Part shown: positions 18,509-27,187 of the stretch, piece by piece
Position numbering within the stretch: position 1 is the stretch's first letter
Layout: each line of letters opens with the position of its first letter
Assembly (NCBI GenBank): GCA_031553675.1
Contig: JAVBLF010000023.1
Coordinates: forward strand, 6,262-70,261
Reading direction: 5' to 3'
Source: JAVBLF01 sp031553675
Lineage (GTDB): Bacteria > Bacillota > Clostridia > Christensenellales > CALWSW01
Length of the DNA: 64,000 bases
Position numbers and translations under genes: made by a program
The notes under the pieces: generated by a model
Seen by the model: only the letters and a program-made list of their open reading frames with translations
Told to the model about the DNA's origin: nothing
Database searches by the model: none

Positions 18509-18584
18509 TGGAGCTGGTGATGGGACTTGAACCCGCAACCTGCTGATTACAAATCAGCTGCTCTGCCAATTGAGCTACACCAGC
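18509..18584 (-). tRNA. tRNA-Thr (TGT)
   Basis: 76 nt with encoded CCA. Acceptor GCTGGTG; anticodon loop TTTGTAA gives TGT. Confidence 0.95.
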
Positions 18585-18602
18585 ACAATCGGAGCGGGCA
18601 AA

Positions 18603-18678
18603 TGGTGCCTCAGAGTGGAATCGAACCACCGACACAGGGATTTTCAGTCCCTTGCTCTACCGACTGAGCTACCGAGGC
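18603..18678 (-). tRNA. tRNA-Phe (GAA)
   Basis: 76 nt with encoded CCA. Acceptor GCCTCGG; anticodon loop CTGAAAA gives GAA. Confidence 0.95.
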
Positions 18679-18700
18679 GCGTAACGCGCACGAAGGGAAA

Positions 18701-18777
18701 TGGCGACCCGGATGGGGCTCGAACCCACGACCTCTAGCGTGACAGGCTAGCGCTCTAACCAGCTGAGCTACCGGGCC
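18701..18777 (-). tRNA. tRNA-Asp (GTC)
   Basis: 77 nt with encoded CCA. Acceptor GGCCCGG; anticodon loop CTGTCAC gives GTC. Confidence 0.95.
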
Positions 18778-18803
18778 AAATGCGCCCAACGCCTTGGGCA
18801 GAG

Positions 18804-18880
18804 TGGTGGGCCTTCAGGGACTCGAACCCCGGACCAATCGGTTATGAGCCGACCGCTCTAACCAACTGAGCTAAAGGCCC
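18804..18880 (-). tRNA. tRNA with CAT anticodon (Ile2 or elongator Met)
   Basis: 77 nt with encoded CCA. Acceptor GGGCCTT; anticodon loop CTCATAA. The acceptor end and GGCTCATAACCG anticodon arm resemble bacterial tRNA-Ile(CAT), whose C34 is modified to lysidine. An elongator tRNA-Met cannot be excluded. It lacks the initiator C-A mismatch at the acceptor end. Confidence 0.85.
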
Positions 18881-18908
18881 AAGCCCTGCGCGTTTGTGGG
18901 CGGAATAA

Positions 18909-18983
18909 TGGTGACCCCTAGGAGACTCGAACTCCTGTTACCGCCGTGAAAGGGCGGTGTCTTAACCGCTTGACCAAGGGGCC
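18909..18983 (-). tRNA. tRNA-Glu (TTC)
   Basis: 75 nt with encoded CCA. Acceptor GGCCCCT; anticodon loop CTTTCAC gives TTC. Confidence 0.95.
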
Positions 18984-19016
18984 ACGAATTGTATCGCGAG
19001 GCATCCAGGCGAGGAA

Positions 19017-19093
19017 TGGTCGGGGTGACAGGATTTGAACCTGCGGCCCCATGCTCCCAAAGCACGTGCGCTACCGAACTGCGCTACACCCCG
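19017..19093 (-). tRNA. tRNA-Pro (TGG)
   Basis: 77 nt with encoded CCA. Acceptor CGGGGTG; anticodon loop TTTGGGA gives TGG. First gene of the tRNA transcript. Confidence 0.95.
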
Positions 19094-19144
19094 ACGCACG
19101 CTTGAGGGGCTTGTGGAGCCCGCCGCGCGTTAGCGACGCTCTTT

Positions 19145-19173
19145 ATATTAACCGATGCGCATGGGGCTGTCAA
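19145..19173 (-). promoter_or_regulatory. Promoter of the tRNA operon
   Basis: On the minus strand TTGACA (19173-19168), a 17-bp spacer and TAATAT (19150-19145). It is the closest match to the sigma-A consensus in the window, as expected for a stable-RNA operon, and lies about 50 bp before tRNA-Pro. Confidence 0.9.
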
Positions 19174-19263
19174 GCCTTTTTGTGAAAAAAAGCGTCGGAA
19201 GGCGGAAGGCTCGCATCGTCCGCACCCTGTGGGATGGCGGGTTTTGCGCAGGCGGCGGCTTGC

Positions 19264-19292
19264 TTGCATTTCAAGTATTGGTTTGGTATGAT
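19264..19292 (+). promoter_or_regulatory. Likely promoter of miaB
   Basis: TTGCAT (19264-19269), 17-bp spacer, TATGAT (19287-19292), divergent from the tRNA promoter. Confidence 0.6.
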
Positions 19293-19356
19293 GTGAAGGC
19301 ATAATGAGAGGAAAACGCAGCGTCTCGGAACGAAAAAACGCGGTCCGCGCGGACGC

Positions 19357-20841
19357 ATGCGTAGGAAAGGATTGGAAACCCTGGAAGATAAGGAAGCTCA
19401 GGGCGTGGCGATTCCGGCAGAAGAGCTCGAAGCCCAGCGCGCCATCCTGTGCCAGATCCGCGAGGGCTGGGCGGGGCGCTTTGCAGCGCAGACGAAACGG
19501 CCCCCGCGCTACGCCATCGCGACCTACGGCTGCCAGATGAACGAGCGCGATTCTCAGCACCTCGGCGGCATGCTCGACATGGCGGGCTTTGTGCCCGGAA
19601 GCTGGGACGACGCCGACCTCTTGCTCTTCAACACCTGCTGTGTCCGCGAACACGCCGAACACCGCGTCTTCGGAAACGTCGGCGCGCTCTATAAACGAAA
19701 GCAAGCCAACCCAGACCTTTTGATCGGCGTCTGCGGGTGCATGATGCAGCAGGCAGACGTCGCGAAACGGCTCTATGAACGCTTTCCCTTCGTCGATCTC
19801 GTCTTCGGCACACACGCGCTCTACGCCTTTCCGGCGCTTCTGGCGCGCGCGATCGACGGGGGCGGGCGGGTGCTCGATCTGCGTGCGGGCGACGGGCGCA
19901 TTGCCGAAGACCTGCCCAGCCGCCGCGACGCATCGGTCAGCGCCTTCGTCACGGTCATGTACGGTTGTGACAATTACTGTTCCTATTGCGTCGTGCCTTA
20001 CGTGCGCGGCCGGGAACGCAGCCGCCGTCCGGGCGAGATTTTGCGCGAGATCGAGGATCTGCGTTCGTGCGGCGTCGTCGAGGTGACGCTGCTCGGCCAA
20101 AACGTCAATTCCTACGGCAAAGACCTCGGCACGGATCACCCCGACTTCGCGGATCTCCTGCGAAGCGTCGCCAATGTCGAAGGCATCGAGCGCGTCCGTT
20201 TCATGACCTCGCACCCCAAGGACCTCTCGAGTCGCCTGATCGACGCGATGGCTGCCTGTCCGACCGTCTGCCGCCACATCCACCTTCCGGTGCAGTCGGG
20301 CAGCGACGCCGTTCTCACAGCCATGAACCGCCGATATACCCGCGCACGTTATCTCGAACGGCTGCGGGCGATCCGAGAGCGTCTGCCCGGCGTCGAGCTG
20401 ACGACCGACATCATCGTCGGCTTCCCCGGCGAGACCGAGGCCGACTTTGAAGACACACTCGACCTCGTGCGCCAAGCGGGCTTCGCGTCGGCGTTCACCT
20501 TTATGTATTCGCCGCGCGGTGGCACGCCGGCCGCGTCGATGGACGGCCAGATTCCGGCGGACGTCAAAAAGCAAAGGCTGCTCCGACTTAACGAGCTCCA
20601 GGGCGAGATGGGGCGGCGCAACAACGAATCCTACCTCGGCCAAACGCTCGACATCCTCGTCGAAGGCCAAGACGAACGCGATCACGCCCTGATCTACGGC
20701 AAAAGCGGCAACTTCAAAATGGTCTACGCGCCGGGCGACGCATCCGAGATCGGCAAGACGATCCCCGTGCGCGTCACGGCCGTCCGCGCAAACGCTTTGC
20801 GCGGCGAACGCACCGACGACGGGTTCACATCACAACGATAG
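19357..20841 (+). CDS. miaB: tRNA-2-methylthio-N6-dimethylallyladenosine synthase
   Basis: 494 residues. The N-terminal UPF0004 domain has the three cluster cysteines in ATYGCQMNERDS, NTCCVREHAEHRVFGNVG and GVCGCM. The radical SAM core has GCDNYCSYCVVPYVRGRERS. A TRAM domain ends the protein. It adds the methylthio group to A37 of tRNAs already carrying the isopentenyl group made by MiaA, whose gene lies 5 kb downstream in the same direction. The N terminus before RYAIATYGCQ is about 50 residues, so the start is uncertain; the ATG used lacks a strong binding site. The gene order miaB, ricA-like, mutS, mutL matches B. subtilis ymcB-ymcA-(cotE)-mutSL. Confidence 0.94.
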   Translation: MRRKGLETLEDKEAQGVAIPAEELEAQRAILCQIREGWAGRFAAQTKRPPRYAIATYGCQMNERDSQHLGGMLDMAGFVPGSWDDADLLLFNTCCVREHAEHRVFGNVGALYKRKQANPDLLIGVCGCMMQQADVAKRLYERFPFVDLVFGTHALYAFPALLARAIDGGGRVLDLRAGDGRIAEDLPSRRDASVSAFVTVMYGCDNYCSYCVVPYVRGRERSRRPGEILREIEDLRSCGVVEVTLLGQNVNSYGKDLGTDHPDFADLLRSVANVEGIERVRFMTSHPKDLSSRLIDAMAACPTVCRHIHLPVQSGSDAVLTAMNRRYTRARYLERLRAIRERLPGVELTTDIIVGFPGETEADFEDTLDLVRQAGFASAFTFMYSPRGGTPAASMDGQIPADVKKQRLLRLNELQGEMGRRNNESYLGQTLDILVEGQDERDHALIYGKSGNFKMVYAPGDASEIGKTIPVRVTAVRANALRGERTDDGFTSQR

Positions 20842-20870
20842 GTCACAACGATAGAAGGAGTGAGATCGCA

Positions 20871-21257
20871 ATGGTCATGGAGAAAGCGGCCGAATTGGCC
20901 GAAGCATTGGTGCAGAGCGACGAATTTGTGGCATACAACGCCGCGCGTGAGGCGGTTGAGAACGACGAAACCGCATCCCAGCTGATGCGCCGCTATTCCG
21001 ACGCGGAAGAGAGGCTCCAGCTCGCGCTCTCCGATCCGGCCGATTTGACCGCGATCGAGGGCATCAAGCAGGATTTGGAAGAACTTCGCATGCTGATCGT
21101 GGACAACGCCATGCTCGAGCGCCTCGCCGAAACCCAGGGCGGCTTTCAGTTTCTGATGAGCAAGGTCAACGACGTGATCGGCCAGCGCATCAACCCGCGC
21201 CGCGCCGAGTCGTGCGATTGCGCGGGGGGCTGCGATTCGTGCGAGGGCTGCCACTGA
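20871..21257 (+). CDS. RicA/YmcA (YlbF) family protein with cysteine-rich tail
   Basis: 128 residues, helical YlbF/YmcA family (residues 5-110: AELAEALVQSDEFVAYNAA, the LMRRYSDAEERLQ region). Position right after miaB and before mutS matches ymcA (ricA) of B. subtilis. There RicA, RicF and RicT form a complex carrying 4Fe-4S clusters that helps RNase Y mature mRNAs and affects sporulation, competence and biofilm. The last 15 residues here are ESCDCAGGCDSCEGCH, five cysteines in 13 residues, which would suit cluster or metal binding. Start is the ATG after GAAGGAG. RicF and RicT are not in the window. Confidence 0.82.
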   Translation: MVMEKAAELAEALVQSDEFVAYNAAREAVENDETASQLMRRYSDAEERLQLALSDPADLTAIEGIKQDLEELRMLIVDNAMLERLAETQGGFQFLMSKVNDVIGQRINPRRAESCDCAGGCDSCEGCH

Positions 21258-21282
21258 GACGCACGAGGGCTGCAACAGGGAC

Positions 21283-21312
21283 GCGCTTTTTGAAAAAAGC
21301 TGCGCAAAAACT
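21283..21312 (+). repeat. Repeat unit A
   Basis: Exact 30-bp copy of the unit at 13401-13430, located 26 bp after the ricA-like stop. The following 130 bp up to mutS contain further GC-rich palindromic sequence (for example GGCGTGACGAGC with GCTCGCCATGCC) but no gene. Confidence 0.9.
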
Positions 21313-21444
21313 TCTGTACAGCCCCGGGATGGCACGCGCCATGCGCGCCACCCCGTTGGAGCTTTGTGCGGATATGCCCCGGCGTGACGAGCTTCGCTCG
21401 CCATGCCGTCGCTTTGTGATGGAAAGGCTCGGACTGAGGAGAGC

Positions 21445-24096
21445 ATGAAGACGAGTGATTCGGCAAAGCCGGGCGCGAGCGGTCGGCTGACGCCCATGAT
21501 GCAGCAATACCTGTCGACGAAAGAGGAGAATCCGGATTGTCTCCTCTTTTTTCGGCTGGGCGATTTTTACGAGCTCTTTTTCGACGACGCGATCACGGCG
21601 TCGCGCGAACTCGAAATCACGCTGACCGGACGGGACTGCGGCCTGCCCGAGCGCGCCCCGATGTGCGGCGTGCCGCAAAAGGCCGTGACGGGGTATCTCA
21701 ACCAGCTCATTCAAAAGGGCTATAAGGTCGCGATTTGCGAGCAGCTCACCGATCCGAAGGATTCGGAAGGCATTGTCGAGCGCGGCGTCGTCCGCATCGT
21801 GACGCCCGGCACAGCCGTTGAGGAGGGGCTTCTCGACCGCGACCGCAACCACTACATTGTCTCGATCTGCCATAGCGAAAAGGCGATCGGTCTGGCGAGC
21901 GCCGACGTGTCCACCGGCGCGTTCACGGTGATGGAGCTGACCGAAAACCCACGCGTCGAACTGTTCGACGAGCTGACCCGCCTCGCCCCGAGCGAGATGA
22001 TCGTCAACGGCGCTCTCAAAGAGGATGCGGCGTTTTTCGAGGCATTGCGGCGCATCGCCTTTGCCGACAGCTACGCCGATTGGGCCTTTCAGCTCGACAC
22101 GGCGCGCAAAAACCTCGAGACGCATTTCGCCGTCGCGTCGCTGGCGTCCTTTGGCTGTGAGGGCATGGATGCGGGCGTGCGGGCGGCGGGGGCTTTGATG
22201 GCCTACCTCAACGAAACGCAGAAAAACGCCCTCGCCCACATCGGGAAACTCGCAGTCGAGACGCGGAGCCATTCGCTCATGCTCGACGCCGTGACCCGCC
22301 GCAACCTCGAGCTGACAAAACCGCTCAACGAGGGCAGCGGCAAACGCGCGACGCTCTTTGGCCTGCTCAACCGCACCAAGACGGCCATGGGCGCGCGCAT
22401 GCTCCGCGCTTGGATCGACCAGCCTCTCTTCGATAAGGACGCGATCGACGCGCGTTTGGACGCCGTTGACGCGCTCTTCCGCGACCCGATTTTGACCGGA
22501 AGCGTGCAGGAATCCCTGCAAGAGGTTTTCGACATCGAACGCCTCGCGGGGAAGATCGCCTACGCGAGCTTCAACGCCCGCGACGCCCTCGCCCTGAAAC
22601 GTTCCCTCGCCGCGTTGCCCGCCGTCCGCGACGCGCTGCAAAATGACCTGCCACCGATGCTTTGCGATCTTCGCGGCCAGATCGACCCGATGGAAGACAT
22701 TTGCGATCTGCTCGAACGCGCGATCGCGCTCGACCCACCCGCGACGATCAAAGAAGGCGGGCTGATCAAAAGCGGCTACCACGAGCAGGTCGATGCCTAC
22801 AGGGACGCGAGCAACCGCGCCGAAGAATGGTTGGCCGCCATCGAAATACGCGAGCGCGAGGCGACCGGCATCAAAAACCTGCGCATCGGCTTCAACAAAG
22901 TCTTCGGCTACTACATCGAAGTAACGAAATCCAACCTCGATCAGGTACCCTTCCGCTTCCAGCGCAAACAGACCCTGGCCAACTGCGAGCGCTTCATCAC
23001 GCAGGAGCTCAAGGAACTCGAAAGCCAGATCCTCGGCGCGCAGGACAAGCTCGTCGCGCTCGAATACGAGCTTTTCGTCGCGCTTCGCGATCTCCTGACC
23101 GGAGAGATCGCCCGCTTCCAGCAGACGGCAAGCGCCATTGCCCAACTCGACGCGCTGCAATCGCTGGCCGCGTCCGCTGCCGAGTACGGCTACGCCCGCC
23201 CCGTCATCCACCTGGGCGACGCGATCGAGATCGCCGACGGACGCCACCCGATCGTCGAACGCATGGAAAAGGACCGCTTCGTCGCGAACGACAGCGCCCT
23301 CGACGACGGCCATCGCCTCATGATCATCACCGGCCCCAACATGGCCGGAAAGAGCACCTACATGCGCCAGGTCGCCCTGATCGCGATCATGGCGCAGATC
23401 GGCTCCTTCGTGCCCGCAACGAGCGCCCGCCTTCCCCTCATGGACCGCGTGTTTACCCGCGTCGGGGCGTCGGACAACCTGGCCGGCGGACAATCGACCT
23501 TCATGGTCGAGATGACGGAGACGGCGCATATCCTCCGCAACGCGACGAAACGCTCCCTCGTGCTGCTCGACGAGATCGGCAGGGGGACGAGCACCTTCGA
23601 CGGCCTCAGCATCGCGTGGGCGGTCTGCGAGCACATCGCCGATCCCGTCTTGTGCGGCGCAAAAACGCTCTTCGCCACCCACTACCATGAACTGAGCGAG
23701 CTCGAAGGCATTCTGGACGGCGTCGTCAACTATCGCATCACGGCGAAAGAGGTCGGCGATGGCGTGGTTTTCTTGCGCAAAGTCGTGCGCGGCGGCACAG
23801 ACAAGAGCTTCGGCATCCAGGTCGCGCGCTTGGCGGGCCTGCCCCAAAGCGTGATCGACCGCGCCCGCGAGATCCTCATCCGGTTGGAGGACGCCGATCT
23901 CAACCACCCGAAAGCCTCCGACACGCTGCTCGGCTTTGACCTCGTCGCCCAGGCCGAACACCTCGAGCGCAACGAAAACGCCCGCCAATCGGCCCTGATC
24001 CGTGACGTGGCCAACCTCGAAACCGACGCGATGACGCCGCTCGAGGCTTTGACCGTCCTCACCCAACTCAAAACCCAGGCCAAAGAGCTGCTATAG
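21445..24096 (+). CDS. mutS: DNA mismatch repair ATPase MutS
   Basis: 883 residues, from the ATG after TGAGGAGAG. The mismatch-recognition domain has PDCLLFFRLGDFYELFFDDA with the Phe-x-Glu region. The ATPase domain has Walker A TGPNMAGKSTYMRQVALI, then SRLPLMDRVFTRVGASDNLA-like sequence, Walker B LVLLDEIGRGTSTFDGLS and FATHYHELSELEG. Full MutS1 length and domain order. It binds mismatches and recruits MutL encoded next. The gap to mutL (173 bp) is filled with repeat units B, B and A. No cotE lies between ricA and mutS, unlike in Bacillus. Confidence 0.97.
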   Translation: MKTSDSAKPGASGRLTPMMQQYLSTKEENPDCLLFFRLGDFYELFFDDAITASRELEITLTGRDCGLPERAPMCGVPQKAVTGYLNQLIQKGYKVAICEQLTDPKDSEGIVERGVVRIVTPGTAVEEGLLDRDRNHYIVSICHSEKAIGLASADVSTGAFTVMELTENPRVELFDELTRLAPSEMIVNGALKEDAAFFEALRRIAFADSYADWAFQLDTARKNLETHFAVASLASFGCEGMDAGVRAAGALMAYLNETQKNALAHIGKLAVETRSHSLMLDAVTRRNLELTKPLNEGSGKRATLFGLLNRTKTAMGARMLRAWIDQPLFDKDAIDARLDAVDALFRDPILTGSVQESLQEVFDIERLAGKIAYASFNARDALALKRSLAALPAVRDALQNDLPPMLCDLRGQIDPMEDICDLLERAIALDPPATIKEGGLIKSGYHEQVDAYRDASNRAEEWLAAIEIREREATGIKNLRIGFNKVFGYYIEVTKSNLDQVPFRFQRKQTLANCERFITQELKELESQILGAQDKLVALEYELFVALRDLLTGEIARFQQTASAIAQLDALQSLAASAAEYGYARPVIHLGDAIEIADGRHPIVERMEKDRFVANDSALDDGHRLMIITGPNMAGKSTYMRQVALIAIMAQIGSFVPATSARLPLMDRVFTRVGASDNLAGGQSTFMVEMTETAHILRNATKRSLVLLDEIGRGTSTFDGLSIAWAVCEHIADPVLCGAKTLFATHYHELSELEGILDGVVNYRITAKEVGDGVVFLRKVVRGGTDKSFGIQVARLAGLPQSVIDRAREILIRLEDADLNHPKASDTLLGFDLVAQAEHLERNENARQSALIRDVANLETDAMTPLEALTVLTQLKTQAKELL

Positions 24097-24130
24097 ACAC
24101 ACGCATCACCCTTATCCTGCACTCCCTTCC

Positions 24131-24257
24131 AATTTCGCGCGTCGCGTTGCGGCGCACGAAAGGGACGAACCCGACTCGCCTCCCAATTTCGCGCGTCGCA
24201 GTGCGGCGCACGAAAGGGCAGTACGAACGTTTTTGCGCAGCTTTTTTCAAAAAGCGC
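24131..24257 (-). repeat. Composite repeat B-B-A upstream of mutL
   Basis: Two 34-bp B units (24131-24164 and 24185-24218), identical except for the central bases GTT versus AGT, are followed 10 bp later by unit A in inverted orientation (24229-24257). Read on the minus strand the order is A then B, as at 13401-13474. The A unit ends 12 bp before the mutL start and occupies the place where a ribosome binding site would be expected. Confidence 0.88.
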
Positions 24258-24269
24258 GTTCCGATTGCT

Positions 24270-26198
24270 ATGGCACAGATACGCATCCTCGATACCTTTA
24301 CCGCCAACCGGATCGCGGCGGGGGAGGTGGTGGAAAGGCCGGCTTCGATCGTGAAGGAGCTGGTCGAGAACGCGATCGACGCGGGCAGCACGTCGATCGG
24401 CGTGACGATTCGAAACGGCGGCATTGACCGCATCCAGGTCAGCGACAACGGCTGCGGCATCGAAGCAGAGGACATGCCGCTCGCGTTTGCGCGCCACGCG
24501 ACAAGCAAGATCGCGTCGCCGCATGACCTCGACGCGATCGCGACGCTGGGTTTTCGCGGCGAAGCGCTTTGTTCGATCGCGGCCGTCGCGCAGGTCGAGC
24601 TCAAGTCGCGCCGAAAGGGCTGCGACGAAGGCTACCGCGTCCGCGTCGCGGCAGGTGACGTGCTCGAAGAAGGGCCGATCGGCTGTCCGGACGGCACAAG
24701 CCTCGACGTCATGCACCTGTTTTACAACACCCCTGCCCGCTTGAAATTCCTCAAAAAACCCGCGATCGAAGCCGGTGCGATCGGCGACATCGTGCTGCGC
24801 AGCATCCTCGCGCATCCGGAGATCGCGTTTTTGTACCGGGTACAAAGCAGCGAGGGCGCGGACGCGAAGACGGTCTACCACAGCGCGGGCGACGGCGATC
24901 TGCGCAACGCGATCTTTTGCGTCTATGGGCGCGAAACCGCCGAAGCCCTGCACGAGATCGATTTTCGGGGCGGTCGGGAAAAATCGATCGGCATTCGCGG
25001 CTACGTCTCGCGATCCGACGCCGCCAAAAGCACCCGTCAGTACCAGAGCTTTTTCGTCAACGGCCGCTATGTGCAGTCGCCGCTGCTTTCACGTGCGCTG
25101 CAAGAGGCCTTCGGCACCCGACTTATGGGCGGCCGATTCCCGCTTTGCGCCCTCCACATCGAGATCCCCTTTGACGCCGTCGACGTCAACATCCACCCGC
25201 ACAAGACCGCCGTGCGCTTCAAGGACGAAACCGCCGTCGCACAGGCCATGCGAAGCGCCATCGCCGATGCGCTGGGCGAACGCGCCGCCATCCCTTGGCG
25301 TGCGCCGTCCGAACGGAGCACTCCGGCATTCAAAAGCCGCATGCCCTCGATGCGCGACGATGCCGACGTGCCCCAAGTCAAGGCAAGCTGGACCGTCGTG
25401 CCGGAGGATACGCCACGCACTGAGACTGTGGCGCAATCGACGGCGATGGCACCCGAACGCCCCAAGCGTCCTGCCATCGACGACGCGGCGCTCCGAAAGC
25501 TCGGCCTACCCGAAGAAGATCCGTCTGGCCTGCCGACGATCGCGATCGAAGCCAAACGGGGGCCGCAATACGCGCGCGAATCGACGGGCGTCCTGCCGCC
25601 CGACTTTGGGCTGCTGCGCGACCTACCGGCGCCTCTTTCCATACTGGGGCAGGCGTTCGGGACCTACGTCATCGCCGAACAGGGCGAGGCGCTCTACCTC
25701 GTCGACCAACACGCCGCGCACGAGCGCATGGTCTACGACGCCTGCTTGAAGGCCAACGGCAAGAGCGCCGCGCAAAGGCTGCTCATCCCGCAGGAAGTGA
25801 CGCTCGAGCCGACGATGTTCGCCGTCTGGAGCGAAAACCGCGCACTGCTGGAAGCGATCGGCTTTCGATTCGACGGGTGCGACGCGCCGAACGCCGTCTC
25901 GCTTGCAGCGCTGCCGCAGTTCTTTGGCGCATCGGAAAGCACGTCTTTTTTGCTCGAGGCGCTTGAAGCGATCGCAGCAGGCCAGGATGCCGAAAACGCC
26001 CCCTCCAAACGCGAACGCCTGGCGGAATACGCGTGCAAGCACGCCGTTCGCGCCAAGGAAGTGTTGCGCGAAGACGACATGCGCACACTCCTGGCGCGCT
26101 TCGACGAACTGGGCGAGTGGCATTGTCCGCACGGCAGGCCGATCGTCGTCCGCCTGACCAAAAACGAGATCGAAAAAATGTTTCGGAGAAAGCTTTGA
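24270..26198 (+). CDS. mutL: DNA mismatch repair endonuclease MutL
   Basis: 642 residues. GHKL ATPase motifs: KELVENAIDAGST, VSDNGCGIEAEDM, FARHATSKI, LGFRGEALCSIAAVAQVE. After a variable Pro/Ala-rich linker (about 340-445) the dimerisation/endonuclease domain has the metal-site motif LVDQHAAHERMVYDACL, plus ACKHAVRAKEVL and CPHGRPIVV. This is the nicking form found in bacteria lacking MutH. The ATG chosen starts the conserved MAQIRILDTFTANRIAAGEVV. No Shine-Dalgarno is evident because repeat unit A lies directly upstream. The stop overlaps the miaA start. Confidence 0.96.
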   Translation: MAQIRILDTFTANRIAAGEVVERPASIVKELVENAIDAGSTSIGVTIRNGGIDRIQVSDNGCGIEAEDMPLAFARHATSKIASPHDLDAIATLGFRGEALCSIAAVAQVELKSRRKGCDEGYRVRVAAGDVLEEGPIGCPDGTSLDVMHLFYNTPARLKFLKKPAIEAGAIGDIVLRSILAHPEIAFLYRVQSSEGADAKTVYHSAGDGDLRNAIFCVYGRETAEALHEIDFRGGREKSIGIRGYVSRSDAAKSTRQYQSFFVNGRYVQSPLLSRALQEAFGTRLMGGRFPLCALHIEIPFDAVDVNIHPHKTAVRFKDETAVAQAMRSAIADALGERAAIPWRAPSERSTPAFKSRMPSMRDDADVPQVKASWTVVPEDTPRTETVAQSTAMAPERPKRPAIDDAALRKLGLPEEDPSGLPTIAIEAKRGPQYARESTGVLPPDFGLLRDLPAPLSILGQAFGTYVIAEQGEALYLVDQHAAHERMVYDACLKANGKSAAQRLLIPQEVTLEPTMFAVWSENRALLEAIGFRFDGCDAPNAVSLAALPQFFGASESTSFLLEALEAIAAGQDAENAPSKRERLAEYACKHAVRAKEVLREDDMRTLLARFDELGEWHCPHGRPIVVRLTKNEIEKMFRRKL

Positions 26199-27187
26199 CA
26201 TTGTTTGCGACAAAGAAAATCGCCGCGATCGTCGGCCCGACAGCCTGCGGCAAGACGGCGGTGTCGATCGAGGCCGCGAAACGGCTGGGCGCGGAGATCG
26301 TGTCGGCCGATTCCGTGCAGATCTACCGCGGGCTCGACATCGGCTCGGCCAAGCCCGACGATGCCGAACGAAGCGGCGTTCCCCACCACATGCTCGACGT
26401 CCTGCCGCCCGGACGCGACGGCTTTTCCGTTGCGGAATACCAGCGCATGGCGTTCGCCTGCATCGAGGACATCGCTTCGCGCGGCCAGATTCCGCTGATC
26501 GTCGGAGGGACGGGCCTGTATGTCGCATCGCTGACCCAGGCGATGGAGTTTACCGACGCCGTGAGCGACGAGACGTTTCGCGCCCAGTGGCTGCAACGCG
26601 AACGTGAGACCCCGTGCGCAGCCCACCGCGAACTGTCCCGCGTCGATCCGGCCTCGGCAGCCCGCCTCCACCCGAACGACACCAAGCGCATCGTGCGGGC
26701 GCTCGAAATCCAGCACGCGACCGGCAAGACGATCGGCGAACATGCCGCCGCCGACCGCCAGCGTCCGCCGCGCTATCCTTCGGTGATCGCCGGACTGACG
26801 ATGCCACGCGCGATGCTCTACGAACGAATCGAAGCGCGCGTCGAGTCGATGCGGAACACAGGCCTCGTTCGGGAGGTCGAAGCGCTGCTGGAAAGCGGCG
26901 TCGATCCGGCCTCGACGTCCATGCAGGGCCTCGGCTACAAGGAAATCGCGCAAGCCCTTCTCACGACGCAGCCGGACAGCCGCGAACGGGACGCCGCGAT
27001 CGACGCGGCGTTTGCGCAGATCGTCCTCGGGACGCGCCACTACGCGAAGCGCCAGTGGACGTGGTTTCGGCGGGATGCGCGCATTCGATGGTTTGACGTG
27101 AGTGAATACGAAAGCGTAGACGCCGTGGCAAAGGACGTGGCGGCGTACATGGCGCGGGATATGCAAGGGAGTGAATCGCCACAATGA
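26195..27187 (+). CDS. miaA: tRNA dimethylallyltransferase
   Basis: 330 residues from a TTG overlapping the mutL stop (TTGA), with GGAG 7 bp upstream. P-loop VGPTACGKTAVS; SADSVQIYRGLDIGSAKP with the catalytic Asp; HHMLDV; LIVGGTGLYVASL; GLGYKEIAQAL; and AKRQWTWFRRD near the end, all standard MiaA blocks. It transfers a dimethylallyl group to A37 of tRNAs reading codons that begin with U, the substrate for MiaB. Translationally coupled to mutL. The tRNA-Tyr and tRNA-Phe genes in the cluster at 18.4-18.7 kb are expected targets. Confidence 0.95.
   Translation: MTLFATKKIAAIVGPTACGKTAVSIEAAKRLGAEIVSADSVQIYRGLDIGSAKPDDAERSGVPHHMLDVLPPGRDGFSVAEYQRMAFACIEDIASRGQIPLIVGGTGLYVASLTQAMEFTDAVSDETFRAQWLQRERETPCAAHRELSRVDPASAARLHPNDTKRIVRALEIQHATGKTIGEHAAADRQRPPRYPSVIAGLTMPRAMLYERIEARVESMRNTGLVREVEALLESGVDPASTSMQGLGYKEIAQALLTTQPDSRERDAAIDAAFAQIVLGTRHYAKRQWTWFRRDARIRWFDVSEYESVDAVAKDVAAYMARDMQGSESPQ

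Noticed and set aside
21190..24066. A 958-codon minus-strand open frame opposite mutS
   Set aside because: The mutS frame has all MutS motifs; the opposite frame has no recognisable family and low-complexity composition.
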